A DNA stretch of 11,509 bases from Acidobacteriota bacterium (GTDB taxonomy: Bacteria; Acidobacteriota; Terriglobia; Terriglobales; Acidobacteriaceae): NCBI GenBank assembly GCA_021781255.1, contig JAJXXG010000778.1, positions 1-11,509 on the forward strand, written 5' to 3'. Each line of letters starts with the position of its first letter. Position 1 is the stretch's first letter. The notes beneath the pieces are model-generated. The model saw nothing but the letters and a program-made list of their open reading frames with translations. It searched no databases and had not been told where the DNA came from. The position numbers and the translations under genes were made by a program. This document shows positions 7,520 through 11,509 of this stretch, piece by piece.

Positions 7520-9613
7520 ATGGTTTTTGAGAAGTTCACCCGGGGCGAAAAGCTCTCCAGCGCCAAGCTGACCGCCGTGCAGTACGGCATCCTGCTCATG
7601 ATGCTCGCACTGGGCGCCGGGCTGTGGCGGCTGCAGGTGCTGGGGGCGGATAACTTCCGCGTGCTGGCTGAGCAGAATCGCATCCGCAAGGTGCCCATCC
7701 TCGCCGCCCGCGGCAAGCTCTTCGACCGCGAGAACCGTCTCATCGTCGACAACTATCCCTCCGTCTCCTGCTTCCTTATTCGCGAGCAGGGCCGCAACGT
7801 TGACGCCGACCTGCCGCTCATCGCCAAGGGCCTCAATCTCGACCTGGAGCAGCTCCGCGCCACCCTGCGCCATTACCGCGCCTCTCCCGGCTACCAGCCC
7901 ATTCCCATCAAGCAGGACATCACCGCCGACGAGCAGGCCTTCATCGCCGCGCACCGCAACGAGCTGCCCGAGCTGGAGACCATCGATGAAGCCCGCCGCC
8001 TCTATCCCCGCGACGGCTTCGCCTCTCACCTCATCGGCTACGTGGGCGAGGTGAGCGATGAGATGCTCAACGACCCGCGCTACGCCTACTACGAACCGGG
8101 CGACGTCGTCGGCCGGGCGGGCGTGGAGGAGACCTACGACCAGCTGCTCCGTGGCCAGGACGGCTCCCGCGACGTCATCGTGGACAGCCACGGCCGCGAG
8201 GTCGGCTATCTCGGCACGCAGCACGCCGTCCCCGGCCAGGACCTCCGCCTGACCATCGACAACGACCTGCAGCGCGCCGCCGAGCTGGCCATGGGCGACC
8301 GCGACGGCGCCGTTGTGGCCATGGACCCGCGCACAGGCGAAATCCTCGCCATGGTCTCCCGCCCCAGCTTTGACCCCAATGCCTTCGCGGTCCGCATCGG
8401 CCGGTCCGACTGGAACAAGCTCATCACCGACCCCTCGCATCCGCTGATGAACAAGGCCATCCAGGCCCAGCTTGCTCCCGGCTCCACCTTCAAGATCCTC
8501 ATGTCCGTCGCGGGCCTGCAGGAGGGCGTCGCCCAGAATCTGCACGTCTTTTGCAGCGGCGGAGCCAACTTCTACGGCCACTACTACCACTGCGACGAGA
8601 AGCACGGCGCCGTGGATATCAACAACGCCATCCCCATGTCCTGCGACACCTTCTACTACACCCTCGCGGACAAGCTCGGCATCGACCGCATCGCCGCATA
8701 CGCCTCCCGCTTCGGCTACGGCCAGAAGACCGGCATCGACCTGCCCGGCGAACTGGCCGGCCTGATGCCCAGCCCGCAGTGGGTCATGCGCAACTATCAC
8801 CGCAAGTGGTACGCCGGCGAAACCATCTCCGTCGGCATCGGCCAGGGAGCCATCGAGGCCACCCCGCTCCAGCTGGCCCGCATCATCAGCGGCATCGCCT
8901 CTGACGGCCACCTCGTCCGCCCCCACGTCGTCTTTCCCGATCAGTTGCCCGCCGACTTCCGCAAGGCGCTCCTCGACACCTACCCCGGCGCCGGCGACGC
9001 CTACATCCCCATCGACCCGCAGAACTGGATCACCATCACCGACGGCATGGCGCAGGTCACCCAGCCCGGCGCCTTTCACACCGCCGGCTCCGCCCACCTT
9101 GAGGGCATCGACTTCGCCGGCAAAACCGGCACCGCCCAGGTCATGAGCCACGCCGCGCTCGAGCGCACCAGCAAGGGCCGCTCCACCTACCCCAACGCCT
9201 GGTTCGTCGGCGTCACGCCGCGGCGCAACCCCGAGCTGGTCGTCGCCGTGCTCTGGCAGAACGGCGAGTTCAGCTACTACCCGGCGCGCATCGCCTCAAA
9301 AATCGTGGCGGCCTACGTCAACAAGCAACGCCGCCTGGCTCACAATCTGCCGCCCACGCCGCCGCCCGCCACGCCGGCCGCGCAACCCCAGCCGCAGGCC
9401 CAGAAGCCCGTCGAGGTGGGGGCCATGTGGTCCCTTCCGGCGGCCAGCAGCGCCCGCGCAGCCACCGCGACAGCGCGGCTCCAGGGCGGCCACTTCTTCG
9501 TAGACCCGGCACGGGGCGTCCCGGTCGGCGCGCAACCTGCCCCGCGGCGCAAATCGCAACCAGCAACCCAGTTGGCAGCCACGCTGCCCAACCGCAGGAT
9601 CAACACGCCATGA
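7520..9613 (+). CDS. mrdA: Penicillin-binding protein 2 (elongasome transpeptidase)
   Basis: Class B penicillin-binding protein that cross-links peptidoglycan strands made by RodA during elongation; anchored in the inner membrane with its catalytic domain in the periplasm. It has 697 residues. A single membrane segment lies at about 20-36. The pedestal (dimerisation) domain follows, with RGKLFDREN and GRAGVEETYD. The catalytic motifs are complete: SxxK as S322-T-F-K325, SxD as S374-C375-D376 and KTGT starting at K535. C345, C358, H362 and C375 are placed like the zinc ligands described for Acinetobacter PBP2. The transpeptidase domain ends near 604; about 93 Pro/Ala/Arg-rich residues follow, absent from E. 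coli PBP2 (633 residues). The ATG at 7520 has only a weak ribosome site (GTAGGCAG). The stop overlaps the rodA start (ATGA), fitting the enzyme-pair function of PBP2 and RodA. Confidence 0.96.
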   Translation: MVFEKFTRGEKLSSAKLTAVQYGILLMMLALGAGLWRLQVLGADNFRVLAEQNRIRKVPILAARGKLFDRENRLIVDNYPSVSCFLIREQGRNVDADLPLIAKGLNLDLEQLRATLRHYRASPGYQPIPIKQDITADEQAFIAAHRNELPELETIDEARRLYPRDGFASHLIGYVGEVSDEMLNDPRYAYYEPGDVVGRAGVEETYDQLLRGQDGSRDVIVDSHGREVGYLGTQHAVPGQDLRLTIDNDLQRAAELAMGDRDGAVVAMDPRTGEILAMVSRPSFDPNAFAVRIGRSDWNKLITDPSHPLMNKAIQAQLAPGSTFKILMSVAGLQEGVAQNLHVFCSGGANFYGHYYHCDEKHGAVDINNAIPMSCDTFYYTLADKLGIDRIAAYASRFGYGQKTGIDLPGELAGLMPSPQWVMRNYHRKWYAGETISVGIGQGAIEATPLQLARIISGIASDGHLVRPHVVFPDQLPADFRKALLDTYPGAGDAYIPIDPQNWITITDGMAQVTQPGAFHTAGSAHLEGIDFAGKTGTAQVMSHAALERTSKGRSTYPNAWFVGVTPRRNPELVVAVLWQNGEFSYYPARIASKIVAAYVNKQRRLAHNLPPTPPPATPAAQPQPQAQKPVEVGAMWSLPAASSARAATATARLQGGHFFVDPARGVPVGAQPAPRRKSQPATQLAATLPNRRINTP

Positions 9614-10716
9614 GCCCCATGCGCCGCTTCCTCAGCTTTCGCGACTTTGACTGGGTCCTGCTGGGCATGGTCATGCTGCTCTGCGTCATCTCGGTCTTTG
9701 AGATTTACTCCGCCACGCTCCACACCAAGTACGCGGGATTCCACACCAAGCAGCTGTTCTGGATCGCGGGCGGCCTGGTGGCCATGTTCTTGCTCGCCCG
9801 CATTGACTACCATCGCCTGCTGGACTGGGTGCCGTGGGCCTACGGCATCTGCCTTGTCTCGCTGGTCGCCGTCAAGCTCGTGGGTAAAAAGGTGCTTGGC
9901 GCCCGCCGCTGGATCAGCATCGGCGGCATGCACTTCCAGCCCTCCGAGTGGGTCAAGCTGGTGCTCATCATCGCCGTCGCCCGCTACTTTGCCAACCTGG
10001 GCGGGCGCTCGCTCACCTGGCAGGACATCTTCAAGGCCTTTGCCCTGGTCGGCGCTCCCATGGCGCTGGTACTCATCCAGCCAGACCTGGGCACCACCCT
10101 CACCTACACGCCCATCCTCATCGCGGGGCTGTTCCTGGGCGGAATCAACCTGCGCCAGTCCCTCATCCTCATCACCGCCGCCATCGTCCTGGTGGCGGGA
10201 GCCTGGTCCAGCGGCAAGGTGCTCAAGCCCTACCAGAAGGCCCGCCTCACCAGCTTCATCAACCCGGACAACGACCCCAAGGGCAGCGGCTACCAGATTC
10301 GCCAGTCGCTCATCGCCGTCGGCTCCGGCGGCGTCTGGGGCAAGGGAGCGGAAAAGGGTACCCAGACCCAGGGCGACTTCCTGCCCATCCCCCACGCCGA
10401 CTTCATCTTTGCCGCCTTCGGCGAGGAACACGGCTTCGTCGGCGCGATTTTAGTGCTGCTGCTATACTTCTCAATATTGATGCGTTTGATTCAAAACGCA
10501 CAAACAGCCGCCGACCTGCCCGGCTCTCTGATTATCATGGGGGTCGTGGCTGTGTTGACCTTCCAGATTGCGGTCAACGTGGGCATGGTCATCGGGTTTA
10601 TGCCCGTCACCGGAATCCCTTTACCGTTAATGAGTTACGGCGGATCCTCGGTGCTGTTTACCTTCCTCGCGCTAGGCGTGGCTATGAATGTCCGCATGCG
10701 CCGGTTCGTAAACTAG
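9610..10716 (+). CDS. rodA: SEDS peptidoglycan glycosyltransferase RodA
   Basis: Polytopic SEDS-family glycosyltransferase that polymerises lipid II into glycan strands, working with PBP2. It has 368 residues and about ten membrane segments. Family signatures are GARRWISIG, FQPSEWVKL, IQPDLGTTL and, near the end, PVTGIPLPLMSYGGSS. The catalytic aspartate is D264 in HADFIFAAFGEEHG, equivalent to E. coli RodA D262. The start at 9610 overlaps the mrdA stop by four bases and has AGGA (9596-9599) upstream; an in-frame ATG at 9619 is a close alternative. The frame is open further upstream, but that part is inside mrdA and is not RodA-like. Codons 280-299 (10447-10506) are strikingly AT-rich, about 35% GC by hand count, using TTA, CTA, ATA, TTG and CAA codons, unlike the rest of the gene. 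Confidence 0.97.
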   Translation: MSPMRRFLSFRDFDWVLLGMVMLLCVISVFEIYSATLHTKYAGFHTKQLFWIAGGLVAMFLLARIDYHRLLDWVPWAYGICLVSLVAVKLVGKKVLGARRWISIGGMHFQPSEWVKLVLIIAVARYFANLGGRSLTWQDIFKAFALVGAPMALVLIQPDLGTTLTYTPILIAGLFLGGINLRQSLILITAAIVLVAGAWSSGKVLKPYQKARLTSFINPDNDPKGSGYQIRQSLIAVGSGGVWGKGAEKGTQTQGDFLPIPHADFIFAAFGEEHGFVGAILVLLLYFSILMRLIQNAQTAADLPGSLIIMGVVAVLTFQIAVNVGMVIGFMPVTGIPLPLMSYGGSSVLFTFLALGVAMNVRMRRFVN

Positions 10717-10753
10717 GCGTCTCTGCCCAGCAAAGCTGAGACGCAGGTTCTTT
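10717..10753 (+). terminator. Terminator-like hairpin after rodA
   Basis: GCGTCTC (10717-10723) pairs perfectly with GAGACGC (10738-10744), starting at the base after the rodA stop. AGC (10729-10731) and GCT (10735-10737) can pair above it with a 3-base AAA loop, leaving TGCCC as a bulge. The tail AGGTTCTTT is only partly U-rich, so termination may be partial. It would close the mreB-to-rodA unit. Confidence 0.55.
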
Positions 10754-11329
10754 CAGTTCACCTCTTGCGCCCATCCGGAATGGTCCGGAGCGCAGGACGA
10801 AGATTATCAAGCTTTTACGCCGGCCAGGTCCCGATGGACCGCGAGCTCGGCAGGATTGGGTTCATGAGCACGCAGAGACGGGAAATCCGTTGGCAGCGTA
10901 CAAGTTGCACAGAACACACCGGAGCACCCACGGTTTCCGGCAGCGAGTCATCGTCGCCGGTCCGGGTATCAAGGGGACAGAAAGACCCCGCTTCGGCCAT
11001 GCAGTTCGCCTGTGCACGCGCCATCGGTGGAACGGCCCCGCCGGAAGCCGCATTCGGGCTTCCTTCCAGCAACGCAGGTCCGTTGCAGGAACGCAAGGCA
11101 AGGTTGGCCACAAACTCTCTGCATCCGGATTACCGTTTGGAACAGTTTGTTCGGCAGGACAACCGTTGCGGCTCGCCTCCTCTCGGGGCTGGCAGCCGTG
11201 CGGTAGCCGCCAAGCTCGACACACGCAGGTCATCCCACTCGCGCCTTCCCATACCTCCCGGTTTCGCGTCTTTCCATCCCACCTTGCCGCAGGCCCCGGT
11301 CGGCACACGCCGCCGGGCGGAAAGGTACG
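10745..11329 (+). other. Long non-coding stretch, possible structured leader or small RNA before the RNase G/E gene
   Basis: These 585 bases contain no credible gene: open frames exist on both strands but give low-complexity, Arg/Ser/Pro-rich products with no recognisable domain. Several compact stem-loops are visible: GCGC-CCAT (10767-10774) with ATGG (10780-10783) and GCGC (10790-10793), exposing CCGGA in the loop and in a bulge; GGTCC/GGACC (10827-10831, 10836-10840); CCGGC and further pairs (10937-10946 with 10951-10960); a 7-bp GGAAGCC/GGCTTCC stem (11043-11049, 11057-11063); a 6-bp GCAACG/CGTTGC stem (11069-11074, 11081-11086); and CGCC/GGCG (11308-11311, 11316-11319) touching the ribosome site of the next gene. 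The octamer ACGCAGGT occurs three times (10741, 11072, 11223). I see no convincing promoter. It does not match RNase P RNA, tmRNA or SRP RNA by eye. Confidence 0.5.
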
Positions 11330-11509
11330 ATGGCAAAAGAGATTTGCATCTCCAGCACGCCGCATGAGACGCGGCTTGCGATTCTTGAAGACGATCAACT
11401 CGCGGAAATCTACTACGAACGCGAAAATGAATACACCCTGGCCGGTTCCATCTATAACGGCCGAGTCACCCGCGTCCTGCCCGGCATGCAGTCGGCATTC
11501 GTCGATATC
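11330..11509 (+). CDS. rng: Ribonuclease G/E family protein (N-terminal 60 residues only)
   Basis: The gene runs off the window end. The 60 residues present match the start of E. coli RNase G closely in style: an N-terminal strand, the TPHETRLAILED segment (TPSETRVAYID in E. coli), then the beginning of the S1 RNA-binding domain (GSIYNGRVTRVLPGMQSAFVDI). The family cuts single-stranded RNA endonucleolytically, matures rRNA ends and drives mRNA decay; whether this one is RNase G or the longer RNase E cannot be told without the C-terminus. The ATG at 11330 has GGAAAGG (11319-11325) four bases upstream. In E. coli rng also lies downstream of mreBCD, so the neighbourhood is conserved. The long preceding gap may allow control of its own message, as the long leader of E. 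coli rne does; that is inference. Confidence 0.92.
   Translation, partial: MAKEICISSTPHETRLAILEDDQLAEIYYERENEYTLAGSIYNGRVTRVLPGMQSAFVDI

Noticed and set aside
7337..9151. Minus-strand open frame of about 600 codons
   Set aside because: Antisense shadow of mrdA; composition is Gly/Ala/Val/Asp-rich with no domain.
9427..9609. Upstream in-frame start for rodA
   Set aside because: The extra 61 residues are an out-of-frame reading of the mrdA tail; RodA proteins start at the position encoded from 9610.
9340..10431. Minus-strand open frame of about 360 codons
   Set aside because: Antisense to the mrdA end and rodA; no recognisable protein features.
11069..11103. Possible SRP (4.5S) RNA core because of an AGGTCCG string followed by GGAACGCA
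   Set aside because: The required GGAA tetraloop and the paired internal loop sequences are not in the right order, and no enclosing helix is found.
11140..11152. GAACA-GTT-TGTTC inverted repeat resembling an SOS (LexA) box
   Set aside because: The half-sites are five bases apart rather than the four of the Gram-positive GAAC-N4-GTTC box, and no SOS gene is next to it.
10717..11329. RNase P RNA or tmRNA in the gap
   Set aside because: I could not find the conserved RNase P core strings or a tRNA-like 3' end with CCA-type pairing.
10765..11367. Plus-strand open frame of 200 codons in the rodA-rng gap
   Set aside because: Arg/Ser/Pro-rich with no domain, lacks the third-base GC pattern of the real genes here, and overlaps the start of the RNase gene.
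10862..11398. Minus-strand open frame of 178 codons in the same gap
   Set aside because: Same lack of protein character, and it runs into the RNase coding region on the opposite strand.

Overview
The window reads as a chromosomal segment of a GC-rich, rod-shaped Gram-negative-type bacterium. The gene order mreB-mreC-mreD-mrdA-rodA followed by an RNase G/E gene, together with the protein sequences, fits Acidobacteriota (Acidobacteriaceae-like: Terriglobus, Granulicella, Acidobacterium). That assignment is inference from recalled sequence style and gene order, not from a search. No tRNA, rRNA, CRISPR array, insertion sequence or phage gene is visible.

Left part (1-4335). A 3'-truncated alanine dehydrogenase gene on the minus strand is divergent from an Lrp/AsnC-type regulator on the plus strand, the layout of ald/aldR pairs. 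Next comes a plus-strand gene for an unrecognised single-pass membrane protein, then a convergent minus-strand aldehyde dehydrogenase. A perfect 9-bp hairpin between the last two has a U5 tract on the aldehyde dehydrogenase side.

Central part (4461-10753). This is a complete elongasome cluster: MreB (actin-like filament), MreC and MreD (scaffold and membrane partner), MrdA/PBP2 (transpeptidase) and RodA (SEDS glycosyltransferase). A sigma70-like promoter sits just before mreB. A strong hairpin lies between mreB and mreC, mrdA and rodA overlap by four bases, and a terminator-like hairpin follows rodA. Both synthetic enzymes keep their catalytic residues. MreC and PBP2 carry long proline/alanine-rich C-terminal tails. 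PBP2 has a Cys/Cys/His/Cys set placed like the zinc site reported for Acinetobacter PBP2.

Right part (10745-11509). About 585 bases with no credible gene separate rodA from the start of a ribonuclease G/E gene cut by the window end. This stretch holds several perfect short hairpins and a thrice-repeated octamer. It is the best candidate in the window for something undescribed: a structured 5' leader of the RNase gene or a separate small RNA. The rest is mostly well-known biology.
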